From Propionispora sp. 2/2-37 (lineage in GTDB: Bacteria > Bacillota > Negativicutes > Propionisporales > Propionisporaceae): 64,000 nucleotides of DNA. The stretch is from positions 29,642-93,641 of the forward strand of contig NZ_CYSP01000016.1 of NCBI RefSeq assembly GCF_001298735.1, in the 5' to 3' direction. The notes under the pieces are model-generated. The model was not told where the DNA came from and ran no database searches. It saw only the letters and a program-made list of their open reading frames with translations. Numbering within the stretch: the first letter of the stretch is position 1; every line of letters starts with the position of its first letter. Both the position numbers and the translations under genes were made by a program. This document shows positions 14,688 to 23,672 of this stretch, piece by piece.

Positions 14688-17600
14688 TTGTCGACTATCG
14701 CTGAACTCCTAGTCAAAATCGGGGGCGACAACTCCGGGCTGAAGAAAACTCTGGACGACAGTCAGTCCCGTGTACAAACCGCCTTCTCCACAATCCCCAT
14801 CACGAACTTCACCGGCGCGATCAGCGGGGCGGCGGACGGCATCGGCGGCATGATCGGCAAGCTTACAGGGTTGGCCACACTTGCCGCCGGCGGCTTCGGC
14901 CTGGGCGCCATCGTCGATAGTGCCGTCAACGCCGGCGAGGCTGTTTATCAACTTAGCACCCGGCTCGGCGTGGGCACACAGGAGGCCGCAAACCTATCCA
15001 GGATTCTAAAACTGACCGGCGCCGACGGCGATTCATTCGCGGGCGCCATGCTGCGGCTCGATAAGAACTTTAATGCGTCAGGGCAGGCCGGGGAAAAAAC
15101 CCGTGCCACCCTGGCGCTTTTTGGTGTATCTCTTACCGACAGTGCCGGTAAACTGTTGCCGTTGAACCAGCAGTTGGAGAACCTCAGCAAGGGCTACAAA
15201 CTGGCCGAAGCCAACGGCCTCCAGCAAGAATTCATCATGGAAACGCTGGGCGTGCGTGGCATGGCGCTCGTCAAAACGCTAAAAGACTACGGCGAGGCTG
15301 CCGAAAAAGCCGCCCAAATCCAGGGTATCGGCCTCGACCCTCAAAAACTGCATGATCTGAAACTGAATATGGAAGTCGTGTCGATGCAGGCCGGCCAGAT
15401 CGGGCTGGCGCTTGCCGGTGCCTTAACGCCGGTAGCGCAGGAGTTGTTTCCGCCGATCATGTCTGGCCTGCAGACGACGGCTGCCTTCCTGAGTGAGAAT
15501 AAAATCCGAATCGTTGAACTGACAAAGGACGCCCTGGAACTGCTTGCCGCGTATAAAGGCATCCAGCTGGCAGGCGGCGCCGCCAGTGCCATCGCCTCCT
15601 TATGGCAGACCGCAGCTGCACAGGCAGCCGCGTCGGCTGCCACGCAGGCTGCCGCTGCCGATGGACTTTCCGCTGCACAGGAAAGAGCTATCGCTCGGGC
15701 CGTCGCTGCGAGCGATAAAATGTATGCCAAGATGCAGGCCGACGCGGTAAGAACCGCACAGCAGGCGGGCCTGAGCGCGGAGGAAACCGCTGCGGTTATC
15801 TCCGAGAAGTGCGTCGAGATCGCCAATGCCGGCGCGACCGCGGCCGCGAAAATCCGGGCGGATATGACCGCCGCCTTTACGGCTCAGGCCGAAGCAGCCC
15901 GAATCGCCGCAGCCGAGTCTGTTGCTGCTAATGAAATGAGCGCCGCTTCCGCGAGAGTGGCCGCAACAGCCGAGGCGGAGTTGACAACCGCAACGGCTGC
16001 ACGGGGAGTTGCTGCGGTGGCCGCTGGCGAGCAAACGGTCGGCGCGATGGCAACGGCAAAAGTGGCCGCCGGCAACTTCCTATCAAGCCTTTGGGCCTTG
16101 GCCGGCGGCTGGGTCGGCGTGGCTGTGGCCACAGGCTTCGCTATAAAAGCCCTGGTCGAGTATTTGGATGGGCTTCATAAGGTTCAGAGCTACAACCCCA
16201 GGGCGGAGGTCTGGGACGATCCCAGCCGGCCTGGAAAGCACCTGGTCGGCCGCACCGTAGCCGGCCACTGGGAAGAGGCTCCTGGCACCGAAATGGGCGG
16301 CTATTGGGTGCCCGAACATACCGAGCGGGTTGCCATGACGGACGCTGAGGAAGAAGAACATGCCGCCTACACCGCCTGGCGACAGAAACAGGAAAATAAC
16401 AAGCCCTGGCTCCAGGACGGCAGCAATATTGACCCCACTCTGGCCGCCCAGATGGCCGCCATCGAGGCGGCCGGCCGGAAAAATCCGACCCATTCCGTTC
16501 ACGACCACCTGGCGCAAATCCAGCGGGCCAACGAGCAGGCGGCCCAGCTCATGGCCGATCTGAATAAACGGATCGCCCAAAGCACCAGCATTGCCTACGA
16601 GGCCGGGATGGCGAACATCACCGATGAAGTCCAGCGCATGAACAACCAGGTAGCCGAGATCACCAAGAACGGCGGCGACGCCTCGGGCCTCTCTGAGAAA
16701 ATCACCCAATACCAGAAGGTCGCGGCGGAAAAAGTCAAGCGGGTTTGGCGTGAAGCGTGGCAGGATGTCAAGGATCAGGCGGCTCTGATGAACGCTCAGT
16801 TGCTGAATGATAAGAATGCGGAAGCTGATGCCGAGTATCAGATCGCGCTGACCAGGATCGAGAAGGAACGTCAGGCCGAAATCAACGCCATCGCTCAGAA
16901 TGGCAACGATCAAGAAGCTATAAACCAGGCGAACGCGGACGCCGAGGCCAAGAAAAAGCTGGCCGCCCGAAAGCGGGATTACGCCAAGGGCGACAATCTG
17001 CTCCAGCAGGACCGCGACGCCCTGGAAAGCGCCCAGTTGCAAGTCGCCATTGCCGGCAAAACGCAGGACGAGATAGACGCCATCCGTCAGCAGGGACTCA
17101 ATCAGTACATTGCCGATCTAAATGACCAGTATGCAGCCGCGACTGGTGATGCGGAGCGCCAGCTCGCAATTCAGCGCCAGCTCGCCGATGCGATTTCACA
17201 GCAGCACCAAATGGCCGCCACCAATGCAAAGACGGCCTGGGAAGTCGCTTTCACGGAAATCCGGGATGAACAAACCAACTATGCCGACATTATCGTCGAT
17301 GCCTGGCACGATATTAAAAGCACCACGACGGACACCTTCACGAAGATGGTCACAGAGGGAATGTCCGCCACCACGGCGCTCCGGAACATTTTTCAGTCCG
17401 TCGTTCAAGACATCGAGAAAATGTTCGTCAAAATGTGGGCGGAGCAGTACATTCTGGGTCCGCTGCAGCAACTGATCGGCAGTATGGTCGGGACGCCGGC
17501 CGCCGGCGCCGCCAAGACCGCGACAACCGGCGGCGCGGGATTAACTTCCATCCCGAGCCCGTCGGAGGCTTCCGGCCTGGGCTTTGCCGCTCTGGGCGGC

Positions 17601-17891
17601 GACGTTTCAGGCTGGACAATCGTCGGCGAGGAAGGCCCGGAACTGGCGTATTTCGGCGATACAGCACACGTCTATACGGCCGGCGAGTCGGTGACCATGG
17701 CCAACTCGTCTGTCGTACCGACCAGCCCGAACGTAAACGTGAATGTCATAAACCGGAGCGGTCAACAGCTCACGGTATCGCAGCAGGCCCAATACGATCC
17801 GGCTACCCACACCACCTTGATGCAGATGTTCGTCGACGGCGTGAACAAAAACCTCGCGGGGTCCCGCGACCTGCTGTTCGGGAGGGGTTAA
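14688..17891 (+). CDS. Tail tape measure protein
   Basis: At 1067 residues it is the longest helical protein of the tail module. It starts STIAELLVKIGGDNSGLKK, typical of tape measure N-termini, followed by an Ala/Gly-rich hydrophobic patch (about 30-80), a very Ala-rich coiled coil (about 300-450), a hydrophobic segment (about 470-490), a second long charged coil (about 620-900) and a beta-rich C-terminus. Length sets the tail at very roughly 150 nm by the usual ratio. Translation starts at TTG 14688 after a TGAGG site. Confidence 0.9.
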   Translation: MSTIAELLVKIGGDNSGLKKTLDDSQSRVQTAFSTIPITNFTGAISGAADGIGGMIGKLTGLATLAAGGFGLGAIVDSAVNAGEAVYQLSTRLGVGTQEAANLSRILKLTGADGDSFAGAMLRLDKNFNASGQAGEKTRATLALFGVSLTDSAGKLLPLNQQLENLSKGYKLAEANGLQQEFIMETLGVRGMALVKTLKDYGEAAEKAAQIQGIGLDPQKLHDLKLNMEVVSMQAGQIGLALAGALTPVAQELFPPIMSGLQTTAAFLSENKIRIVELTKDALELLAAYKGIQLAGGAASAIASLWQTAAAQAAASAATQAAAADGLSAAQERAIARAVAASDKMYAKMQADAVRTAQQAGLSAEETAAVISEKCVEIANAGATAAAKIRADMTAAFTAQAEAARIAAAESVAANEMSAASARVAATAEAELTTATAARGVAAVAAGEQTVGAMATAKVAAGNFLSSLWALAGGWVGVAVATGFAIKALVEYLDGLHKVQSYNPRAEVWDDPSRPGKHLVGRTVAGHWEEAPGTEMGGYWVPEHTERVAMTDAEEEEHAAYTAWRQKQENNKPWLQDGSNIDPTLAAQMAAIEAAGRKNPTHSVHDHLAQIQRANEQAAQLMADLNKRIAQSTSIAYEAGMANITDEVQRMNNQVAEITKNGGDASGLSEKITQYQKVAAEKVKRVWREAWQDVKDQAALMNAQLLNDKNAEADAEYQIALTRIEKERQAEINAIAQNGNDQEAINQANADAEAKKKLAARKRDYAKGDNLLQQDRDALESAQLQVAIAGKTQDEIDAIRQQGLNQYIADLNDQYAAATGDAERQLAIQRQLADAISQQHQMAATNAKTAWEVAFTEIRDEQTNYADIIVDAWHDIKSTTTDTFTKMVTEGMSATTALRNIFQSVVQDIEKMFVKMWAEQYILGPLQQLIGSMVGTPAAGAAKTATTGGAGLTSIPSPSEASGLGFAALGGDVSGWTIVGEEGPELAYFGDTAHVYTAGESVTMANSSVVPTSPNVNVNVINRSGQQLTVSQQAQYDPATHTTLMQMFVDGVNKNLAGSRDLLFGRG

Positions 17892-17894
17892 TAT

Positions 17895-18245
17895 ATGGAC
17901 TATCCTTCTTTTCCGGCTATCGCGCCGCCGTCGCTGTCGCCATCCGGGCCGCAGGAGGATGTCTTTCAAGATAACAGAATCAACTCTCCGGTGGACGGCG
18001 GCTACATGGTTAGCCGCCCTCGCTATACCCGGAACGTCATGGGCAAGAACTTCACCTGGGTCGCGATGACGAACGCAGATTACGCACTGTTCAAAGCCTT
18101 TGTGTTGGCGAACTACGCCAACATTTTTGTTTGGACCGACCAGGACACCGGGCAGCCGGTGAACATGCAGTTCGTTTCCCCGCCTAAAGCCGCGAAGACG
18201 CTGCTGGGCTACTGGCATGTGGAAATATCGATTGTGGAGGCCTAA
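17895..18245 (+). CDS. Minor tail protein, lambda gpM-like
   Basis: The 116-residue protein follows the tape measure and precedes an L-like gene, matching lambda H-M-L-K order. It has SRPRYTRNVMGKNFTWVAM, a segment resembling minor tail M/DUF2460-type proteins, and a hydrophobic core 'YALFKAFVLANYANIF'. It likely helps join the tape measure C-terminus to the tail tip. Assignment rests mainly on position. Confidence 0.7.
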   Translation: MDYPSFPAIAPPSLSPSGPQEDVFQDNRINSPVDGGYMVSRPRYTRNVMGKNFTWVAMTNADYALFKAFVLANYANIFVWTDQDTGQPVNMQFVSPPKAAKTLLGYWHVEISIVEA

Positions 18246-18248
18246 CTT

Positions 18249-18872
18249 ATGCCGTTACCGTTTTCGAGCGCCGGCCTGATCGAAAAAAATAAGCTTGCCA
18301 ATGACAAGCCGTGGATTGTGCTGTTCGAAATTCAGCTGCCTGATGGGACAAGCGCCTATCTGGCGAAAAACAACGAGGTTGTGATCTGGCGGAATATTGT
18401 CTGGGAGCCGATTCCAATGCTGCTTTCGGACAACAGTCAGGACATGAAGTCGATGTCAACATTCACCGTTCAAGTATCGAACGTTTCCGGCGTCGTCCAG
18501 GCGTACCTTGAGGAATATAACGGTCTGGTTGATTGCGTGATTGTCATTAGGCTGGTCCATGCGGCGCATTTGGACAATACGAATCCGGAGATTGAGGAAT
18601 CGTTCAATGTGCAAAGTACCTCCTACGATGAAGAGTGGGTCACCTTTACCCTGGGGTCGGATTTCTGGATGTACTACCGGGCTTTGGCGGACAGGTATTT
18701 GCCGGACTTCTGCTGCTGGAAGTACGGTTCGATCAAATGCGGCATACCGGCGGCAACACTGGCGCAGTACCCGACCTGCAGCCATACCCTGGCCGACTGC
18801 AAGCTGCGCGGCAACACGACGCGGTTCGGCGGCTGTCCTGGCATGGGAGGTTTCTATGCATCTAATATCTGA
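18249..18872 (+). CDS. Minor tail protein, lambda gpL-like with cysteine cluster
   Basis: The 207-residue protein has an N-terminal beta-rich tail-hub domain and a C-terminal cysteine-rich module: CCWKYGSIKC near 157, CSHTLADC near 177 and GGCPGM near the end. Lambda gpL and relatives bind an iron-sulphur cluster through such cysteines. It forms part of the tail tip ring. The gene overlaps the next (K-like) gene by 17 bases. Confidence 0.82.
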   Translation: MPLPFSSAGLIEKNKLANDKPWIVLFEIQLPDGTSAYLAKNNEVVIWRNIVWEPIPMLLSDNSQDMKSMSTFTVQVSNVSGVVQAYLEEYNGLVDCVIVIRLVHAAHLDNTNPEIEESFNVQSTSYDEEWVTFTLGSDFWMYYRALADRYLPDFCCWKYGSIKCGIPAATLAQYPTCSHTLADCKLRGNTTRFGGCPGMGGFYASNI

Positions 18873-19236
18873 CCTGGTTGGAAGGCGTTTCAAAGAAGGT
18901 GCAACTGGACCTGAAGAGTGGGATTGCTGGGGGCTTGCCGTGGAGATATTTCGCCGTTTTGGCATTGAATTGCCGGACTACCGGCTAAATTGCGAGTCGG
19001 TTGCCAGCGGGTTCGTAGAAAACCGTGGGGGGTGGTTGCGGTGTGCCGGGGAGATTCCGGTCCCCGCGCTCATTGTTCTTACAACGCAGGGGATATGTGA
19101 CCATATCGGCGTTTACCTCGGCGCCGGCAAGTTTATTCATGCTCATGAATCAGCCGGCGTGGTGATCGCCCGGACCGACCATGTTTTCTGGAAAAAACGG
19201 ATCGAAGGCTATTATGTGCCGGGGTGGCTGCCGTGA
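18856..19236 (+). CDS. NlpC/P60 tail-tip peptidase, lambda gpK-like
   Basis: The 126-residue protein has the NlpC/P60 nucleophile in EEWDCWGL (Cys24) and the catalytic His in CDHIGVYLG (about residue 82), followed by the typical FIHAHESAGVV strand. In lambda-like phages this enzyme belongs to the tail tip and cuts peptidoglycan stem peptides on entry or during assembly. The ATG at 18856 has a TGGGAGG site. The longer frame upstream to 18541 is only the overlap with the L-like gene. Confidence 0.88.
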   Translation: MHLISDLVGRRFKEGATGPEEWDCWGLAVEIFRRFGIELPDYRLNCESVASGFVENRGGWLRCAGEIPVPALIVLTTQGICDHIGVYLGAGKFIHAHESAGVVIARTDHVFWKKRIEGYYVPGWLP

Positions 19237-22200
19237 AGTTGATTTTCGTCCGTAATCCGGTCGCGCCGGACAAGCGGGAAATTAAATACGTGGACGCCGG
19301 ACCAACCATCGCCGAACATATCGCGCCCATCATCCGTCTGTGGCCGGATACCGACTTTTCCGTCAGCGTAAACGGCCACCGGCTGGAAAAAGAGGAATGG
19401 GGCACTTTAGTTCCCGGCGATGAGGACAGTGTGGTTGTGCACCCTGTGCTTGCCAAGGGGTTATCCAACTTTTTCCGGGCTGTTTTCGACATTGCCGTGA
19501 TGACCTGGTTCGGCAATCTGTTGGCCCCTCTCGGCGGCAGCAGTACGTTCATGCAGGGCTTGTGGCGGGCTGTCGGCACATATATCGGCGGTCGCATCGC
19601 CAACGCCATCCTGCCGCCGCCGAAACAGCAGGAACAACAGCAGTCCACCACCTATGGCTGGAACGGCCCGCAGCCTACCGCCAAGCCGGGAACGCCGGTG
19701 GCGAAAACCTACGGGACGGTCCGGATATCGCCTGTTTTGCTGTGCCGGTTCGTCACGTCCGACGGGAATAGCCAGTACCTGAACCTGCTCTACTCGGGCG
19801 GCGAAGGGCCGGTTGACTCCATTGACAACATCCTGATCGACGGCAACCCTATCGGAAACTACACAAACGTTACCTACGACATCCGGTTTGGCACCAACGA
19901 TCAAACGCCGATCCCCAACTTCAACGACACGGTCACCGACTACGAGCTTGGCTATGAACTGGATACCGCCGGCGACTGGTCGACTCAGCAGACGATAGGG
20001 ACCGCAGTGCAAGGTTTGCAGATTACGGTCGAGTTCCCCTATGGCCTTGCCCACATCAACGACGACGGCGGCCTGGGAACGGCTTCGGTAACGGTAGAGG
20101 CGCAGTACAGGCTGATCGGCACGACAACCTGGACCGAGTGGCCGCTGACAAACGGCGGCACAACTTCTAACTCAAAAAACACCTCCCTTTGGACGACCTA
20201 CAGAATAGATAATCTGACGCCAGGGCAGTATGTCGTCCGGGTGCGCTGTGCGGGGAAATCCGGCACATCAACAAGGGACTTGACCCGCGTTTTTTGGATT
20301 ACCCTGTCCGAGATTATCTATGACGATTTCGCCTATCCCAACAGGGTTTTAGTCGGCATCAGGGCGCTGGCGACCAACCAGCTGTCAAGCTCCGATCCCA
20401 CCGTAACCTGGGAGCAGACTCGTTCTACTGTTTATGTTTTGAATCCCAATACCGGCCAATACGAGCAGAAGCGGGCTTCAAACCCGTACTGGGCCTGCTA
20501 CGACCTGATTCACGGCTGCAAGTATCTGAAAAACATCCACACCGGCAAGTACGAGTATTGCATTGACGGCAACCCGGCCAGCCGAATTGATTACAACGCC
20601 TTCACAGCCGCTGCCGTCTATGCCGACGGGAAGGTGAACGGGGATTACCGTTTTAGTCTCAATATTTATCTTTCCGAGGACCTCTCATTCTGGGACGCCT
20701 TGGCGCGGCTGGCGATTGTGGGCCGGGGCGCGGTCATCCCCAAGGGCACGCTGTACAGTTGTATCTGCGACATGCCCGGCACGTCAACCCAGCTCTTCAC
20801 CGTGGGCAATATTACGCAAAAATCCTTCAAGGGCCAGTTCGAATCCACCAAGGACCGGGCTACCAGCGTCGAGGTGACTTTTTACAACAAGGAGAAAAAC
20901 TACGCGGCCGACGAGGCGGTTTACTACGGTCCGGGCTATGAGACGTCAGCCGTTGTCAGCAACCCGGTGCGGACGACCTACTATGGCATCACCGACTACC
21001 GACATGCCTACGCCGAGGCGGCGTATTTGTCACGATGCAACCAGTACCTTGTAAGAACCGAGAACTGGGAAGCCGATATTGACGCCATAGCCTGCACCCT
21101 GGGCGATATTGTCGACGTGCAGCACGATATCCCTAAATGGGGTGACGCCGGGGGCCGGATCGTTTCGGCGACGGAAACCACGGTTACGCTGGATAAAGAG
21201 GTCACGCTGCTTGCTAATCAGCCCTACGCTATCAAGATTCGGCTGTACACCGACGAGATTATCGATGCGCCGGTAAGCATCTGCGGTGAAGATATGACCA
21301 CGGACAAACTTACAGTAGTGACGCCGTTCGCGGCAGTTCCGCGGCGGTACGATGTCTATGCTTTCGGTCCGGTCGGGCGGGAAACCAAGCCGTTTAAAGT
21401 CGTCGGCATCGCTAAAAGCGGCGACCAAAAGGTCAAGATCACCGGAGTGGAGTACGTCGCGGCGGTTTACGATGAGGAAATTGGCGCGCCGGTTGTTAAC
21501 TACAGCTCGTTTGACACCTCCCCTGTTGAAGTCACCGGCCTGAGCGGCGGCGAGGAAACGTACATGCAAACGGATGGAACCATCGTCTCCGTCCTCCATG
21601 TTTCCTGGGCCGCGCCGAAGAACAGCTTCGTCGCGGGATATTCCGTCTGGTATAGCAGCGATAACGGCGGCTCCTGGCTTTTATGGGCGGCTGGCATCCG
21701 GTCGGCTAATACAACGATACTCAACGTGAAAGCCCTTGCCACTTACCTTGTGAAGGTCTCAACCGTAAACGGCATCGGCGTTGTATCACCCGGCGTTATC
21801 TCCAAACCCTTCTACATCGCCGGCAAAATTACTCCGCCGGCGAGTGTAGAGGGGTTCGCGTATCAGGAAGTAACGGGCGGCTTCTTGCTCTTGTGGCAGG
21901 CGAATAGCGAAATTGATCTCGCCGGCTACAATGTCTATCAGGGCGCAAACAACGTCTCAATGGACGCCAGCGTCTTGATCGCCGATAAAATCATGAATAC
22001 CTGTCTGTTTGTGCCGGTTACTCAGGCGGGTCAATATGCTTTTCACATTGTAGCCATAGACACCAGCGGCAACGTGTCGCCAGCGCCGGCCACCATCCTG
22101 GCCTCGTTTAGCGTACCGCCTGATGTGCAGGGGTTTGATGTGGTTCGTATCGGTGACGATTTGGATTTCAGATGGCAGCCGGTTTCCGGGGCCAATATCA

Positions 22201-23201
22201 CCTACGAAATCCGCCGGGGCGCAAGCTGGGAACTGAGCCAGCGTATCGGCAGGACGACGAGTCCTTACTACCGGTGTCTGTTCCCGACGCCGGGTGATCA
22301 CAGCTTCTGGATCAAGGCCATCGACAGCTACGGCAATTACAGCGTAAACGCGCAAAATAACAGCGTGGTCATTGTGGATTCCGGGAACCGCAATGCCGTG
22401 ATCACCATCGACCAGGCGGCGAATGGCTGGACTGGGGCGTCGCTGAATACTTATGTCCATGACGGTGGCCTGCAACTCGCCGACGGGGCCATACGCGGCC
22501 AGCATATTGTCGAAGTGGATCTCGGAAAATCCTTCACCGCCAGAAACACGATATTGGCCGACATGATTGGCGTGAAGGACACCGGTATTACCTGGGGCAG
22601 CGCCAATTTTACCTGGGACGACGCCGAGGCGCAAACCCCCTGGGAACCGGACGGCGACATTACCGGCATTACGCTGGATCATCAGATTTCGCTATTTAAG
22701 GGCATCCCTCCGAATATCATCGAGTCCCTCCCCCTTGACGGCACAGCAGATGGCGACCTTGGCACACCTGCGCAGGCGGCCGCGCAAGTTACTTACGCGA
22801 GCGGTCGTTTTCGGCAGGGAGCATTTATTCAAGACCTGACGAAGCTTTCCTGGGGAATAAACATACCGGCGATATATAATGTAGTTTTTTATATAAACGT
22901 TACCCAGCCAATTGTTGACAACGTGGTCTATATGACCTTCAAGGGGGCGGGCGGCCGCCTGATGGTCGGCTACGACGCGAGTAAGGGAGTTTTTTATCTT
23001 GCGGACCATCTGGGAAATCGAAATGAGGCAAGGGTAGAATTCAAAAGCATCGACTGGCTGACGTTTGGAATTGTGCAAACCCAGACCACGAGAAAATTAT
23101 ATGTGTATTCGTTCAGCGCGAATGCGGCAGGAAACTCCGAGGCGGCTTACGGGCCGGTTGGAAGTTTCACAGCCGTTTTTTTGTATCCGAAATTAAACTG
23201 A
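19233..23201 (+). CDS. Tail tip host-specificity protein J, fused to gpI-like N-terminus
   Basis: About 1322 residues. Residues 1-75 look like the beta-grasp domain of lambda gpI, followed by hydrophobic segments (about 75-130) and a Gln/Pro linker. Then comes the gpJ hub (TPVAKTYGTVRISPVLL near 150; FWDALARLAIVGRGAVIPKG near 490). Fibronectin III-like repeats occupy roughly 760-1050 (WAAPKNSFVAGYSVWY; LLWQANSEIDLAGYNVY). The C-terminus (about 1110-1322) contains a TWGSANFTWDD motif and a LamG-like beta domain. The GTG at 19233 overlaps the preceding TGA. It should contact the host receptor. Separate I and J genes in lambda appear merged here. Confidence 0.88.
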   Translation: MKLIFVRNPVAPDKREIKYVDAGPTIAEHIAPIIRLWPDTDFSVSVNGHRLEKEEWGTLVPGDEDSVVVHPVLAKGLSNFFRAVFDIAVMTWFGNLLAPLGGSSTFMQGLWRAVGTYIGGRIANAILPPPKQQEQQQSTTYGWNGPQPTAKPGTPVAKTYGTVRISPVLLCRFVTSDGNSQYLNLLYSGGEGPVDSIDNILIDGNPIGNYTNVTYDIRFGTNDQTPIPNFNDTVTDYELGYELDTAGDWSTQQTIGTAVQGLQITVEFPYGLAHINDDGGLGTASVTVEAQYRLIGTTTWTEWPLTNGGTTSNSKNTSLWTTYRIDNLTPGQYVVRVRCAGKSGTSTRDLTRVFWITLSEIIYDDFAYPNRVLVGIRALATNQLSSSDPTVTWEQTRSTVYVLNPNTGQYEQKRASNPYWACYDLIHGCKYLKNIHTGKYEYCIDGNPASRIDYNAFTAAAVYADGKVNGDYRFSLNIYLSEDLSFWDALARLAIVGRGAVIPKGTLYSCICDMPGTSTQLFTVGNITQKSFKGQFESTKDRATSVEVTFYNKEKNYAADEAVYYGPGYETSAVVSNPVRTTYYGITDYRHAYAEAAYLSRCNQYLVRTENWEADIDAIACTLGDIVDVQHDIPKWGDAGGRIVSATETTVTLDKEVTLLANQPYAIKIRLYTDEIIDAPVSICGEDMTTDKLTVVTPFAAVPRRYDVYAFGPVGRETKPFKVVGIAKSGDQKVKITGVEYVAAVYDEEIGAPVVNYSSFDTSPVEVTGLSGGEETYMQTDGTIVSVLHVSWAAPKNSFVAGYSVWYSSDNGGSWLLWAAGIRSANTTILNVKALATYLVKVSTVNGIGVVSPGVISKPFYIAGKITPPASVEGFAYQEVTGGFLLLWQANSEIDLAGYNVYQGANNVSMDASVLIADKIMNTCLFVPVTQAGQYAFHIVAIDTSGNVSPAPATILASFSVPPDVQGFDVVRIGDDLDFRWQPVSGANITYEIRRGASWELSQRIGRTTSPYYRCLFPTPGDHSFWIKAIDSYGNYSVNAQNNSVVIVDSGNRNAVITIDQAANGWTGASLNTYVHDGGLQLADGAIRGQHIVEVDLGKSFTARNTILADMIGVKDTGITWGSANFTWDDAEAQTPWEPDGDITGITLDHQISLFKGIPPNIIESLPLDGTADGDLGTPAQAAAQVTYASGRFRQGAFIQDLTKLSWGINIPAIYNVVFYINVTQPIVDNVVYMTFKGAGGRLMVGYDASKGVFYLADHLGNRNEARVEFKSIDWLTFGIVQTQTTRKLYVYSFSANAAGNSEAAYGPVGSFTAVFLYPKLN

Positions 23202-23215
23202 TGGAGGCAGATCAC

Positions 23216-23662
23216 GTGGAGAAAAGCGATGTAAAAGTCAAAGGCAGCCTGTGCCTAACCTTAAAAAAAGAAGACGGCACAGTGGAAGTCCGTCGGAAAG
23301 ATAACATCATCGTAGCCGGCGGCTTTGATTTTATCTGCCAGCAGATCGCCGGCACGCCGGCCAACGTCATGAACGCCATCGCCTTGGGAACCGGCACGAA
23401 TACCCCGGTGGCTTCGCAAACCGCGCTGACGGCGGAAGTCGCCCGCCAGGCCGCAACCTATTCTCATACCGTCGGGACGCAGGTATTTACCCTGAGTGCG
23501 ACCTTTAACCCCGGCGTAGCCACCGCCGCCATTACTGAGGCCGGCGTGTTCAACAGCACAACCGCCAACTCCGGCACGATGCTGGACAGGGTTGTTTTTT
23601 CGGTGATTAACAAAGGCGCGAACGACACCCTGACGGCCCAGTTCCAGTTCACTTTAAGTTGA
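23216..23662 (+). CDS. Tail tip/fibre-associated protein
   Basis: About 148 residues, beta-rich, with an IALGTGTNTPVASQTALTAE segment and ITEAGVFNS, which I recall from small tail/baseplate-associated proteins next to fibres in Firmicute prophages. The GTG at 23216 is 8 bases after GGAGG; the earlier ATG at 23201 would overlap that ribosome site. It probably connects the J tip to the fibre proteins. Confidence 0.65.
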   Translation: MEKSDVKVKGSLCLTLKKEDGTVEVRRKDNIIVAGGFDFICQQIAGTPANVMNAIALGTGTNTPVASQTALTAEVARQAATYSHTVGTQVFTLSATFNPGVATAAITEAGVFNSTTANSGTMLDRVVFSVINKGANDTLTAQFQFTLS

Positions 23663-23672
23663 GGAAATAGCA

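Noticed and set aside
16083..17042. Minus-strand open frame of 319 codons
   Set aside because: It lies wholly inside the tape measure gene and has no supporting signal.
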